Positions 18,371 to 28,333 of a stretch of DNA of 56,712 bases are shown one piece after another. Made by a program: the position numbers and the translations under genes. The notes beneath the pieces are model-generated. The model was not told the DNA's origin, ran no database searches, and saw only the letters and a program-made list of their open reading frames with translations. The DNA is from an uncultured Paraglaciecola sp. (lineage in GTDB: Bacteria > Pseudomonadota > Gammaproteobacteria > Enterobacterales > Alteromonadaceae), in NCBI RefSeq assembly GCF_937123705.1, contig NZ_CAKZKO010000155.1, forward strand, positions 1-56,712, given 5' to 3'. Each line of letters opens with the position of its first letter. Positions within the stretch are counted from its first letter, which is position 1.

Positions 18371-19869
18371 TCAGTAACCTGCAATATTCGATTTTCGATC
18401 ACTGGGGAAATTGTTTTTTGCTGTTGGATCATACGGGTGACTATATAAGAGAGTATCGGAGAGTTTTGAGCGAATTGATTAAGATGCTCTGCGTTGATAA
18501 ATGCATCATATCCATCGCCACCTTTTGCCAAATAGTCTGTGGTAGCGACCGAATATTTTTGTACTGGATCTAACAATTTGCCATTGATGTAAACGCTCTG
18601 AACCCGTTCACCTATAGGCTTATTAATGGAATATGTAAAAGATAAGCCAGATACCTGCAAAAAACGCCCTTCCGTATCTTCAGCTGTGCTGACACTATTT
18701 TCTAGTGCCTGTTTTACTTGCTTACCGGTTACGGATAAAACAGCGATATGACTTCTAAATGGGATCTCGGTAGCAATATCTCGTAGGGTGATTGTGGTCC
18801 CCTTAGTATATGCTTTGTCGCCTCTTATCCCTCCTGAATTCATCATCCCAATGTCTGCCTTGGCATAATGTTTCAGTGCGTCGGCTACAAAATTTCCAAA
18901 AGGCATTTCTTTAGTGCGTATGAGGTGTTTAGAGGTGAGGATTTCAACGCCGAAGATACCAATTTTTTGATTGAGTAATCGATTAAGTCGTTGATTATAC
19001 TCGTCGATCAAAATTGAAGTGGTTGGTTTGCTAGGACTGAATGAAATGTCATTCTGTGACTTCTTAATATCAAGACTTTCTTCAAGATTGCCAGCATTCC
19101 AACTTATCCTCAGCAAAATTATGGGTTCAATGCTTGAAATCGCAAATACGTTACTTTCTTGAGATGGAGTGGGCCGGCTTTCAGAAGTTGAACTAACCCG
19201 TAAAGCAAAATTTATTTGATGTTCGGACAGAAGGCTTTGGTAATAATCTCGCTCTTTAGAATAAATCAGTACTATTAGCTCAGCACCTTGTTGTTTGAGG
19301 TGAGCAATCTGTTGTTGGATGATTTGCTGAGGTTCAAACACTTTGATCCTTTTTAGTAGGTATTGTTCGATCACTTCTTCATCCAAAATCGATAAAAAAC
19401 CTATTTTCACATTATTTTTTTCGACAATTAGGCTGGTTAAAATACCTTCTAGGTTACTCTTAATTAGAGGATCATAAAGATTACTGCTAACAATAGGGAA
19501 AGCGGCCTCATATGACCTTAGGGTGAGTTCATCCTCGAAATAACTAAATTCCTGTTTAGTGAGTGTCATCAAGTCGGGTTCGAGGGTATTTAAAATGTCT
19601 ATGATATGTGAACCTTTATCTAAGCTGGATAAAGGACTAGGGCCTAAACTGCCACCGCCAAAAGCAAAAACGGTAGGAGAAATTTCGGCTCGTAAACTAT
19701 CGAGTAAAGCAGCAATGTCGGGGTAAGTACCGTAGGTAGACACACCTATGTCAGGCATTCTGCCGGCAAACACTAGGTTTAAATGCTTTTTATCAGAGGA
19801 TGCAGCACTTGTTACCGTGCTTAACAGTAGTAAATAAAGAACGCCTAATAGCCGAAAACTTATGAACAA
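18367..19869 (-). CDS. 5'-nucleotidase-like protein with eroded metal site
   Basis: Exported 500-residue protein of the UshA/5'-nucleotidase architecture with a signal peptide (1-22). The C-terminal domain is well preserved: NSGGIRGDKAY (344-354), LRDIATEIPFRSHIAVLSVTG, and GGDGYDAF (450-457), which bind the nucleotide in active relatives. The N-terminal metallophosphatase domain keeps its framework but lacks metal ligands: the expected NDxH is AGRMPD (35-40), the GD motif is GGGSLG (71-76), GNHEFD is TKQEFSY (104-110), and the later histidine motifs are missing. I infer it binds rather than hydrolyses a ligand. It overlaps the diguanylate cyclase gene downstream by four bases. Confidence 0.85.
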   Translation of the reverse strand: MFISFRLLGVLYLLLLSTVTSAASSDKKHLNLVFAGRMPDIGVSTYGTYPDIAALLDSLRAEISPTVFAFGGGSLGPSPLSSLDKGSHIIDILNTLEPDLMTLTKQEFSYFEDELTLRSYEAAFPIVSSNLYDPLIKSNLEGILTSLIVEKNNVKIGFLSILDEEVIEQYLLKRIKVFEPQQIIQQQIAHLKQQGAELIVLIYSKERDYYQSLLSEHQINFALRVSSTSESRPTPSQESNVFAISSIEPIILLRISWNAGNLEESLDIKKSQNDISFSPSKPTTSILIDEYNQRLNRLLNQKIGIFGVEILTSKHLIRTKEMPFGNFVADALKHYAKADIGMMNSGGIRGDKAYTKGTTITLRDIATEIPFRSHIAVLSVTGKQVKQALENSVSTAEDTEGRFLQVSGLSFTYSINKPIGERVQSVYINGKLLDPVQKYSVATTDYLAKGGDGYDAFINAEHLNQFAQNSPILSYIVTRMIQQQKTISPVIENRILQVTE

Positions 19870-19920
19870 TTCTATTTTCCATAATAGTTACCAATCAAAT
19901 TCAACACTGTATTTGATTTA

Positions 19921-19946
19921 GGGGTGCTACCAATATCGGTAACCCC
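19921..19946 (-). terminator. Possible hairpin terminator after valS
   Basis: GGGG/CCCC and TACC/GGTA pair in a nested hairpin (with a bulge) 21 bases past the valS stop on the minus strand. There is no T-run after it, so termination is uncertain. Confidence 0.35.
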
Positions 19947-19966
19947 CCTATAATCTGCATTATTTC

Positions 19967-22819
19967 TTAAATAGATTCAATACTAGTACGTTGCTCATTT
20001 AATTTACCCATCTGCATAGTAAAGTCAGCCAATTTTGCTTTTTCTTTTGTTATTACCGCCTCTGGGGCATTGCTCACAAATTTTTCATTGGCAAGTTTGC
20101 CTTGGGTACGAGCAAATTCTTTTTGCAATTTATCCAATGCTTTAGCAATTCTCGCCAGTTCGGCATCTTTATCTATTAAGCCGGCCATGGGGATCATAAC
20201 CTCAAGAGATCCCAGCAAAGAGGTGGCACATGCCGGTGCTTTTTCTGTTTCACTTAGTGGCGTGACTGATTCCAATTTAGCAATGGAGTGTAAGAAAATA
20301 GCATTGTCATCAAGGCGTCTAATGTCCTCTACTGATGCGTTAGCTAATAACACAGGCAAAGGTTTGTTTGGGGAGATGTCCATTTCACCGCGAATGGTAC
20401 GGATCGCAAGTACAAAGCCTTTAACCCATTCTAAGTCGGCCATCGCCGCTTCATCTACTTTAGTCCCATCAAATTCAGGGTAACTTTGGTTCATTATGGT
20501 GGCAGAATGACAATTAGCCAGTGGCGACACATCTTGCCAAATGGTTTCGGTAATAAAAGGCATAATGGGGTGCATCAAGCGTAGTAATGACTCTAAAACT
20601 GTTACTAAAGTATGTCGAGTACCGCGCTGCTGTTCTTCATTTCCTTGCAATATTACCGGCTTAGTTAATTCGATATACCAGCCACAAAACTGATCCCAAG
20701 TGAATTCGTATAAAGTGTGGGCGGCAATATCAAAGCGGTAATTATCGATTGCTTCGCGATACGCCTTGATAGTATTTTGGTACTGACCCATGATCCATTT
20801 GTCTGCCAAAGATAAGGTCATGTTTGAGTCATGACTAAAGCCACAATCCTGCTCTTGGGTATTCATCAGCACAAAATTACTGGCGTTCCATAGCTTGTTA
20901 CAAAAGTTTCGATATCCCTCTAAACGTTTCATATCCCAATTGATATCACGCCCTGTAGTGGCGAGTGCCGCTAAGGTAAAGCGTAATGCATCGGTACCAT
21001 GAGCTTCGATACCGTCTGGGAACTGCTTTGAGGTTTGTTTTTTGATCTTTTCAGCCATTTTGGGCTGCATCATATTGCCGGTGCGCTTTTCGAGTAAATT
21101 CTCAAGAGAGATACCGTCAATCATGTCCAATGGATCAATCACGTTACCTTTAGACTTTGACATTTTATTGCCATCGTCGTCGCGAATAAGCCCAGTCACA
21201 TATACGGTTTTGAAAGGCACTTGTGGTTTACCGTTTTCATCTTTTAGAAAATGCATCGTCATCATAATCATTCTGGCAACCCAGAAGAATATAATATCGA
21301 AACCAGTGACTAACACATCACTAGGATGAAAGGTTTTTAAGTCTTCGGTGTTTTCTGGCCAGCCTAAAGTAGAAAAGGTCCACAGGGCAGATGAAAACCA
21401 AGTATCTAACACATCGTCGTCTTGTCTGAGAGTGATACTCGCATCTAGGTTGTTGTTGGTGCGCACTTCGGCTTCGTCGCGACCCACATAAACATTACCT
21501 TGTTCGTCATACCAAGCGGGAATTCTGTGACCCCACCACAATTGACGAGAAATACACCAATCTTGAATGTCATTCATCCAAGAAAAGTACATGTTTTCGT
21601 ATTGCTTAGGCACAAACTCAATTTCACCATTGGTGACGGCATCTTTGGCAACTTTAGCTAGCGGTGCAGCCCGTACATACCATTGGTCGGTCAGCATAGG
21701 CTCAATCACAACGCTGCTTCTATCGCCATAAGGTACGGTTAAGTCGTGATCTTTAATTTCATCTAATAACGCTAATTCGTCAAACTTGGCCACTATGGCG
21801 CGGCGGGCCGCAAAACGGTCTAAGTTTTGAAATTCTGCCGGTAATTCGGCGCTCAATACATCACTGGCTTCGCCGTTGGTATCGAATATTTCAGCTTGCT
21901 GACGAATTTCGCCAGAAAAAGTCAAGATATTGATCATGGGTAATTGATGACGTTTGCCTACTTCATAATCGTTGAAATCGTGGGCAGGAGTTATTTTAAC
22001 GCAACCTGTGCCTTTTTCAGCGTCGGCATGTTCGTCGGCAACAATAGGAATACGGCGATTAACTAAGGGCAAATCAACAAATTTGCCAATCAAATCATGG
22101 TATCTTAGATCGTCAGGATTGACCGCCACACCTGTGTCGCCCAGAACCGTTTCGGGACGGGTAGTGGCGACGACTAGGTAGTTTTTGCCGTCTTTGGTTG
22201 TCACTCCATCGGCTAATGGGTAACGAAAGTGCCACATGTGACCTTTTTTGTCTTTGTTTTCGACTTCGAGATCAGATATAGCCGTGTGTAACTTGGGATC
22301 CCAATTGACCAAGCGTTTACCGCGATAGATGAGATCTTCAGAATGTAAGCGCACAAATACTTCGTTGACTGCGTTAGACAGACCTTCGTCCATTGTGAAA
22401 CGTTCGCGATCCCAATCCACAGAAGTCCCTAAACGGCGCATTTGGTTGGTAATAGTGCCACCGGACTGGGCTTTCCAATCCCAAATTTTATCGATAAAGG
22501 CTTCACGTCCTAGCTCTTTACGAGTGGGACCATTTTCAGCGGCTAATTTACGTTCCACTACCATTTGTGTGGCGATACCGGCGTGATCTGTGCCAACTTG
22601 CCATAAGGTATTATTGCCCGACATACGTTTGTAGCGCGTTAGGGTATCCATTATGGTTTGTTGAAAGGCATGACCCATGTGTAAACTGCCCGTAACATTG
22701 GGGGGCGGGATCATGATGCTATAGGGAACACCTTCTCCAGAAGGTTTAAATTGGCCGCTCTGTTCCCATTTTTGGTAAATATCTCGTTCGATATTTTGTG
22801 GATTAAAGGTTTTATCCAT
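19967..22819 (-). CDS. valS: Valine--tRNA ligase
   Basis: Class I aminoacyl-tRNA synthetase charging tRNA-Val. The 950-residue product equals the E. coli length (951). Motifs in order are [16 protein letters not shown] (HIGH region, near residue 45), the editing domain with [17 protein letters not shown], the KMSKS loop [16 protein letters not shown], the anticodon-binding domain, and a C-terminal coiled coil ([20 protein letters not shown] onwards). Its start overlaps the end of holC by eight bases, the holC-valS order conserved in gammaproteobacteria. It ends about 100 bases before the nucleotidase-like gene on the same strand. Confidence 0.98.
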   Translation of the reverse strand: MDKTFNPQNIERDIYQKWEQSGQFKPSGEGVPYSIMIPPPNVTGSLHMGHAFQQTIMDTLTRYKRMSGNNTLWQVGTDHAGIATQMVVERKLAAENGPTRKELGREAFIDKIWDWKAQSGGTITNQMRRLGTSVDWDRERFTMDEGLSNAVNEVFVRLHSEDLIYRGKRLVNWDPKLHTAISDLEVENKDKKGHMWHFRYPLADGVTTKDGKNYLVVATTRPETVLGDTGVAVNPDDLRYHDLIGKFVDLPLVNRRIPIVADEHADAEKGTGCVKITPAHDFNDYEVGKRHQLPMINILTFSGEIRQQAEIFDTNGEASDVLSAELPAEFQNLDRFAARRAIVAKFDELALLDEIKDHDLTVPYGDRSSVVIEPMLTDQWYVRAAPLAKVAKDAVTNGEIEFVPKQYENMYFSWMNDIQDWCISRQLWWGHRIPAWYDEQGNVYVGRDEAEVRTNNNLDASITLRQDDDVLDTWFSSALWTFSTLGWPENTEDLKTFHPSDVLVTGFDIIFFWVARMIMMTMHFLKDENGKPQVPFKTVYVTGLIRDDDGNKMSKSKGNVIDPLDMIDGISLENLLEKRTGNMMQPKMAEKIKKQTSKQFPDGIEAHGTDALRFTLAALATTGRDINWDMKRLEGYRNFCNKLWNASNFVLMNTQEQDCGFSHDSNMTLSLADKWIMGQYQNTIKAYREAIDNYRFDIAAHTLYEFTWDQFCGWYIELTKPVILQGNEEQQRGTRHTLVTVLESLLRLMHPIMPFITETIWQDVSPLANCHSATIMNQSYPEFDGTKVDEAAMADLEWVKGFVLAIRTIRGEMDISPNKPLPVLLANASVEDIRRLDDNAIFLHSIAKLESVTPLSETEKAPACATSLLGSLEVMIPMAGLIDKDAELARIAKALDKLQKEFARTQGKLANEKFVSNAPEAVITKEKAKLADFTMQMGKLNEQRTSIESI

Positions 22820-23279
22820 TGTGCTGTGTCTCGTTAATGCTTGAGGCGGGCAGGGTATCTAGTTGATTGCCTGCTGCTCTGTATTGTTTATATCGTTCTC
22901 TGGCCTGAAGTTTGAGTTGCTCATTGCCAGGCACAAAATCTATCACTTGTCTAAATCGTTGATGAAAATCGGCAATATTATCGGCCAAGTTTATCAATGT
23001 TGGTCGATTAAATTGGCTAGGTGTTTGCCAGCATATCTCAACTGGTGCGCCGCCTACAGGGCCTTCGCCGCTTAAATTGTGTGGCACAAAAGCGTCATTT
23101 GGTAATTGCCATAACAATTCATCAAATTGCTCAGCTTGTTGCTGGCTTTGACAATATACTAAACACTTTTGCTTTTGCCGATAACTACGGGTAGCCAACA
23201 AACAAGCCAGGGCAAAGTGCGCTGGCTGTTGATGGCTATGCTTAGTTTCATCAAGCAGGTAAAAGGTGACATGTGACAT
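22812..23279 (-). CDS. holC: DNA polymerase III subunit chi
   Basis: Clamp-loader accessory subunit that links the replicase to single-stranded DNA-binding protein. The 155-residue sequence opens with VTFYLLDE and continues with [33 protein letters not shown], the DEAD-like fold seen in Hol[20 protein letters not shown] follows the family pattern. It overlaps valS by eight bases and lies 26 bases downstream of pepA, forming pepA-holC-valS, a conserved gene order in this class. This conserved synteny adds to a modest sequence match. Confidence 0.9.
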   Translation of the reverse strand: MSHVTFYLLDETKHSHQQPAHFALACLLATRSYRQKQKCLVYCQSQQQAEQFDELLWQLPNDAFVPHNLSGEGPVGGAPVEICWQTPSQFNRPTLINLADNIADFHQRFRQVIDFVPGNEQLKLQARERYKQYRAAGNQLDTLPASSINETQHNG

Positions 23280-23305
23280 AAGTTAGATGTTTCCTAAAGA
23301 TTGAT

Positions 23306-24811
23306 TCAATCTTCGGTTTCAATGCCGGCGCGATTCATTAAGAACTGAGATAACATTGGCACCGGTCTTCCGGTTGAACCTTTGTTCTTTCCGCCGACCC
23401 AAGCTGTGCCTGCTATATCCATGTGGGCCCAATTATATTTGCGGGTGAAGCGTGATAAGAAACACGCAGCAGTAATAGTGCCGGCAGGGCGACCTCCTAA
23501 GTTGCTCATGTCGGCAAAGGGGCTTTCGATTTGATCTTGATATTCATCCCATAAAGGTAAACGCCATGCCTTATCTCCACTTTGCTCTGACGCACTAATC
23601 AACTCGTGGGCAAGCGGGTTATGGTTACTCAATACACCTGTGGCATGTTTACCTAAGGCAACCACACAAGCGCCGGTTAAGGTGGCAACATCTACCACTA
23701 ACTCGGGATCAAACCTTTCTACATAGGTTAACGCATCACATAACACTAATCGGCCTTCCGCATCGGTATTCAGTACTTCTACGGTTTGCCCTGACATAGT
23801 GGTAAGAACATCACCTGGTCGGTAAGCATTGGCATCGGGCATGTTTTCACAACCCGCTAAGATACCCACAATGTTAATAGGCAGGTTGAGCTCACTGATT
23901 GTATGCATGGCACCTAATACACCAGCGGCACCGCCCATGTCGTATTTCATTTCATCCATGGCTTCGCCAGGTTTGATAGAAATACCGCCAGAGTCAAAGG
24001 TTAATCCTTTGCCTACTAACACTATAGGGGCTTGATCTGCTGGGCCACCTTTATGCTCCATTATGGTCATAATGGACTCATTGACCGAGCCTCGGCCTAC
24101 AGCCAAGTACGAATGCATCCCTAGCTCGTCCATTTGTTTTTCATTCACCGAGCTAACATGCAAGTTGTCATATTGAGCTGCTAAACTTCCGGCTTGCTCT
24201 AGTAAATATTTTGGGTTGCAAATGTTGGGTGGCATATTAGCCACGTCTTTTGTGGTTTTTGAGCCTTGAGCTACGGCTAAACCATGCTCCAGTGCACGTT
24301 CTCCAATGGATAACTCACGGCGGGTGGGTACATTAAATACAATTTTTCGAAGTGGACGACGTAGTTCACCCTTTTTAGTCTTAAGTTGTAAAAAGGTGTA
24401 TAAGGAATCTTGAGTGGCTTCTACTGCTTGGCGCACTTTCCAGTAGGTATCGCGTCCTTTAACATGTAATTCGGTTAAAAAGCTCACAGCTTCCATCGAA
24501 CCTGTTTCGTTCAAGGTTTTAATGGTTTTTGAGATAATTTGTTTATACTGACGTTCGTCTAATTCGCGCTCTTTACCACAGCCAACCAACAATACACGCT
24601 CACTCAAGACATTAGGTACGTGGTGAAGTAGTAACATTTGGCCCGCCTGACCTTCTAAGTCGCCTCTTCTAAGTAAGTTGCTAATGTAGCCTTCACTAAT
24701 GATATCGAGTTGCTCGGCTACAGAGGTGAGTCGCCTAGGTTCAAATACACCTACTACTATGCAGGCACTACGTTGTTTTTCTGGGCTACCACTTTTTACG
24801 CTAAATTCCAC
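23306..24811 (-). CDS. pepA: Leucyl aminopeptidase PepA
   Basis: Cytosolic hexameric zinc/manganese M17 aminopeptidase; in E. coli it also serves as a DNA-binding protein in site-specific recombination and carAB regulation. The 501-residue product contains the metal-binding segments [29 protein letters not shown] and [16 protein letters not shown], the M17 signature. E. coli PepA has 503 residues. The divergent intergenic region to lptF is 249 bases. It leads the pepA-holC-valS cluster. Confidence 0.97.
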   Translation of the reverse strand: MEFSVKSGSPEKQRSACIVVGVFEPRRLTSVAEQLDIISEGYISNLLRRGDLEGQAGQMLLLHHVPNVLSERVLLVGCGKERELDERQYKQIISKTIKTLNETGSMEAVSFLTELHVKGRDTYWKVRQAVEATQDSLYTFLQLKTKKGELRRPLRKIVFNVPTRRELSIGERALEHGLAVAQGSKTTKDVANMPPNICNPKYLLEQAGSLAAQYDNLHVSSVNEKQMDELGMHSYLAVGRGSVNESIMTIMEHKGGPADQAPIVLVGKGLTFDSGGISIKPGEAMDEMKYDMGGAAGVLGAMHTISELNLPINIVGILAGCENMPDANAYRPGDVLTTMSGQTVEVLNTDAEGRLVLCDALTYVERFDPELVVDVATLTGACVVALGKHATGVLSNHNPLAHELISASEQSGDKAWRLPLWDEYQDQIESPFADMSNLGGRPAGTITAACFLSRFTRKYNWAHMDIAGTAWVGGKNKGSTGRPVPMLSQFLMNRAGIETED

Positions 24812-25060
24812 TTTGGATCCTCGTCAAATGATGAGTTAAGCTGCAACCCATAGTCCTTTTGATGAATATTCGAAGGGGGTATTGGGTAAAGCAGCGATAT
24901 TAATGTAAGATTAACTTTAGCCGGACATAATAATGTAAATAAGATCTAGGCTGAGTGCTTTAAATACGCACACTTTATAAATTAAACTTGTGAAAACGTT
25001 AAGTTTACTTAAAATTTCCCATAGTGCCACTAAAAATACTACTTTTCCCTTGGATGTGTT

Positions 25061-26170
25061 GTGCTGATTTTTCGCTATTTAATGAAAGAAACCTTAAAGT
25101 CTCAGGCGGCGATTTTTATGCTTCTTATGGCTATTTTCATTACTCAAAGGTTTGTCAAGGTATTGGCCGATGCCTCTGAAGGCGAAATACCTGCCAGTTT
25201 GGTGTTGGGCTTCTTAGCTTTACATGCCCCTGTTTTAGCCTCTTTAGTTTTACCTCTAAGTCTATTCTTGGGAATAATGTTGGCTCATGGTCGCTTATAC
25301 GTAGATAGCGAAATGAGCGTAATGCGGGCCTGTGGCATCAGTGAATGGTATATCACTCGCGTGATGTTGATTTTGGCGGTTTTTATGTCAATAGTCACCG
25401 CTGGCTTGACTATGTGGGTCACGCCCTTGTCTGTAGAAAGCACCTATCAACTAGAAGATAAAGTGGGGGCCCAAAGTGGGTTAACCAGCTTGATCCCTGG
25501 ACGATTTCAGCAAACAGCTAATCAACAAGCTGTCATTTTTGTACATGATATCGATAACGGTCAAAACCCTCTAAGAAAAGTTTTTGTGGCTCAGCGAGAC
25601 AGCGACTCTGACTCAGAAGGTGTAAGAATAGTGTATGCCAATACGGGGGGCATATCAGAACAAGCCAATGGCGCAGAAAAGTTGATCCTCAAACAAGGGA
25701 AGCAATACGAGGGCCAAGTAGGACGACAAGATTATAGTGTGGTTGAATTTGAAGAATACCAAGTACAAATTGCCGAACAACAAACGGAAAAAAAACGTAG
25801 GAAATTGAGTGCTTACCCTACTAGTGCGTTGTTAAATGATCCCTCAATCTACGCTCTCGCTGAGCTTCATTGGCGTATCGCTATTCCGCTTTCCTTACCT
25901 TTTTTGGTGTTGATTGCCGTTCCATTAAGTGCCTCAGATCCACGACAAGGGCGTTTCGGAAAAATGTTCCCTGCTTTGATGCTTTACCTTGGATATTTTA
26001 TGTTGCTAATGGCTGGTCGAAAAGCCTTAGAAGAAGGCAATTTTCCACCTCAATTAGGATTATGGTGGGTGCATGCTGTATTGCTCTTTATTGGCATAGT
26101 ATTACTGCTTAAAGGGCGTCCTATAGGGGTTAAGCTTAGAGCACAATTAAAAGGGGATGCCGGTGTTTAA
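25061..26170 (+). CDS. lptF: LPS export permease LptF
   Basis: Inner-membrane half of the LptB2FG exporter that moves lipopolysaccharide toward the outer membrane. The 369-residue protein begins LIFRYLMKETLKSQ like E. coli LptF, with membrane segments near residues 15-35, 55-80 and 100-122, a periplasmic beta-jellyroll (about 130-255) and three more membrane segments near the C-terminus. The start is GTG, chosen because it aligns with the family N-terminus. It overlaps lptG by 14 bases, so the two halves are made together. Confidence 0.95.
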   Translation: MLIFRYLMKETLKSQAAIFMLLMAIFITQRFVKVLADASEGEIPASLVLGFLALHAPVLASLVLPLSLFLGIMLAHGRLYVDSEMSVMRACGISEWYITRVMLILAVFMSIVTAGLTMWVTPLSVESTYQLEDKVGAQSGLTSLIPGRFQQTANQQAVIFVHDIDNGQNPLRKVFVAQRDSDSDSEGVRIVYANTGGISEQANGAEKLILKQGKQYEGQVGRQDYSVVEFEEYQVQIAEQQTEKKRRKLSAYPTSALLNDPSIYALAELHWRIAIPLSLPFLVLIAVPLSASDPRQGRFGKMFPALMLYLGYFMLLMAGRKALEEGNFPPQLGLWWVHAVLLFIGIVLLLKGRPIGVKLRAQLKGDAGV

Positions 26171-27230
26171 AATACTGGATGTTTATATCGCCAAAACATT
26201 GCTTGCCACAACTGCACTTAGTTTGAGTGTGTTAGTTGGCCTAAGTGCTCTGATTAAATACATTGAACAAATGAAACAAGTAGGCAGTGGTAGTTATGAT
26301 ATGACGGTTGCCTTAGTCTATGTGTTGCTGAGTTTGCCACGTGAGCTGGAACAGTTTTTTCCTATGGCTACATTAATTGGTGGCTTGATAGGTATGGGGA
26401 TTTTGGCCAGTAACAGTGAGTTAGTGGTGATGCAAGCTGCTGGACAAAGTAAGTGGAATATCATAGTTTCTGCCATGAAATCAGCTTTGTTAATGGTACT
26501 GTTTGTAATGTTTATCGGTGAATGGGTTGCGCCTGTTACAGAAACAAAAGCCAAAGAAATTCGCACCCAGTCTATTTCTGGTGGCAGTTTATTCGCATCC
26601 GATAGGATCACCTGGGCTAAAGATGGTGATAACTTTGTGAGTATAGGTGAAGTTGTTGATACCAATACATTGCGGAAAGTCACTGTTTATGAGTTTGATG
26701 AGCAGTTAGTTTTAAGAAAAATTATCAGTGCCTTACAAGCCAATTATAAAGAACAAAGTTGGCACTTGGAACAGGTGAAGTATACCGTCATTGACGATCA
26801 ACGGGTGCGGTATGAACAGCAAGAAACGGGAGTATGGTCTTCTACTCTGACACCCGATAAATTGGGTGTGGTAACGGTTAAACCAGAAGCTTTGTCAATT
26901 CAGGGATTAGCCAAGTACATCAATTATCGAAATAATAATAGCCTAGATCCTAGTCGTTACGAATTAGCGTTGTGGCGAAAAATATTGCAACCATTATCCA
27001 TAGGGGTGATGCTGTTGATGGCGCTGTCATTTATTTTTGGACCTCTGCGCAGTGTGACTATGGGCGCGCGAGTGATTCTTGGTGTGTTAACGGGTTTTGG
27101 ATTCTTTGTCAGCAATGAGGTATTTGGCGCCTTGAGTTTAGTGTATCAAATGCCTCCCATTCTAGGCGCAGCCTTACCAAGTTTAGTGTTTGTCGGTTTC
27201 TCTATATTTTTATTGCAAAGAAAAGGCTAA
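26157..27230 (+). CDS. lptG: LPS export permease LptG
   Basis: Partner permease of LptF in LPS export. The 357-residue protein shows an N-terminal ILDVYIAKTLLATT helix, membrane segments around 15-35, 58-80, 100-120, a periplasmic beta-jellyroll (about 125-265) and three C-terminal membrane segments including GVMLLMALSFIFGPL. The segment LPRELEQFFPMATLIGGLIGMGILASNSELVVMQAAG is typical of LptG. It overlaps the end of lptF by 14 bases and converges with the RDD gene, whose stop lies six bases away. Confidence 0.95.
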   Translation: MPVFKILDVYIAKTLLATTALSLSVLVGLSALIKYIEQMKQVGSGSYDMTVALVYVLLSLPRELEQFFPMATLIGGLIGMGILASNSELVVMQAAGQSKWNIIVSAMKSALLMVLFVMFIGEWVAPVTETKAKEIRTQSISGGSLFASDRITWAKDGDNFVSIGEVVDTNTLRKVTVYEFDEQLVLRKIISALQANYKEQSWHLEQVKYTVIDDQRVRYEQQETGVWSSTLTPDKLGVVTVKPEALSIQGLAKYINYRNNNSLDPSRYELALWRKILQPLSIGVMLLMALSFIFGPLRSVTMGARVILGVLTGFGFFVSNEVFGALSLVYQMPPILGAALPSLVFVGFSIFLLQRKG

Positions 27231-27236
27231 CAGCTT

Positions 27237-27752
27237 TTATTCTTGGATCTTTTTCCAAGCCTCATGGTGGTTATCTTCCTTAGTTAATACCAATATTTCC
27301 GTGCCGGCTATCCTATCTTGCAGTGATTGCTTCGATTTAAAATCCAATAGTACTAACAAGGTTCCTAAGCCGCCTAAGGAAAATATTAACCGTAAAAAGG
27401 CTCTGCCATAGCCAAACGGTTTATCATTGGTACTAAACAGGCGCAAGCGCCACGCTCGCATACCGATTGTTTGCCCACCATTGCGCCAAAACCACAGAAA
27501 AAAACCTAGGACCCATAATCCAACCCAAATTTGTAATGTTAGTTGGTAGCTATAAGAGTGCTGAATAAGATCGCTAAAATGTTGGTGTCCTTGATAATCC
27601 AATACATTATTTTCAACTAGTAACAACATAGCCACTAGCATTACCAAAGCGGCGCACATGCCAACTGCAACCGCTACTAGCACATCATAAACAATAGATG
27701 CGAGACGTCGAAAAAAGCCAGCTCGAGGGAAATTATTGGCGCTGTCGGTCAT
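27237..27752 (-). CDS. RDD family membrane protein
   Basis: A 171-residue inner-membrane protein with the RDD pattern: AGFFRRLASIVYDVLVAVAV opens with the conserved Arg and the Asp of the first membrane helix, and GQTIGMRAWRLRLF follows the third. Three or four hydrophobic segments are visible at about 17-45, 75-92 and 115-130. RDD proteins are a loose membrane family with varied or unknown transport roles, so no substrate is assigned. It is convergent with lptG. Upstream lies the 581-bp gap to the TonB receptor. Confidence 0.85.
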   Translation of the reverse strand: MTDSANNFPRAGFFRRLASIVYDVLVAVAVGMCAALVMLVAMLLLVENNVLDYQGHQHFSDLIQHSYSYQLTLQIWVGLWVLGFFLWFWRNGGQTIGMRAWRLRLFSTNDKPFGYGRAFLRLIFSLGGLGTLLVLLDFKSKQSLQDRIAGTEILVLTKEDNHHEAWKKIQE

Positions 27753-28044
27753 AGTTTTTGGATCTTTAGAGGTGGTTAAAAAAACAAGTTTATCAGGAAA
27801 ACACCACCTAGATAAGATTTGTTGGGTTTAGTTTTGCACCCAAATACAGTCATTATTATTGGTCATGTAACACATATAATTGGTAATAGGTGTATTGGTG
27901 TTTGGTCGACAATAAATAGAAATATTCGGTTAACTTCAATATTCATCGTGTCCAAAAATACTATTTGTCCATATATAGAATAAGCACTTAGACTCATTAC
28001 ATTAAAGCCATAGTATGGAAACTACTATTTGTACAAAAAGTAAT

Positions 28045-28116
28045 TTAAGGCATAAATATCGCTATTTATGCCTTAAAAAGCACAAAAACCATTCTAATAT
28101 AGAAAGTTTTTTGTGC
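28045..28116. other. Two tandem inverted repeats upstream of the TonB receptor
   Basis: The first is a perfect 14-bp stem, TTAAGGCATAAATA/TATTTATGCCTTAA, around the loop TCGC (28045-28076). Four bases later GCACAAAAA/TTTTTGTGC pair across 19 bases (28080-28116). The first could end RDD-side or incoming transcripts, or be an operator. The rest of the 27753-28333 gap holds AT-rich promoter-like sequence with several TTGGTA half-sites. Confidence 0.5.
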
Positions 28117-28150
28117 ATCACAAACCAATAAAAATCAATTGCTTATGATA

Positions 28151-28163
28151 TTGGTATTACCAA
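28151..28163. promoter_or_regulatory. Candidate GntR/FadR-type operator of the TonB receptor
   Basis: TTGGTATTACCAA is a perfect palindrome around one base and fits the FadR-subfamily pattern (GT-N-AC core). A nearly identical site precedes the PL6 gene at 36080-36092, and the cluster encodes a FadR-type regulator. A weaker copy, TTGGTATGTCAA, lies at 28185-28196, just before a TTGACA at 28201. Confidence 0.65.
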
Positions 28164-28333
28164 ATTGGCTATTTAAGTGTGTTATTGGTATGTCAAAGTG
28201 TTGACACAATGATTGCTGATCGGTTAACTTGGTAACAGCTGGAATCAATTTATTAACAATTTACTAATAAATTGATATCAAGATTTATAGAAACTTAATT
28301 TATATAAATTTAATCAGTATTCGGAGACACAAC

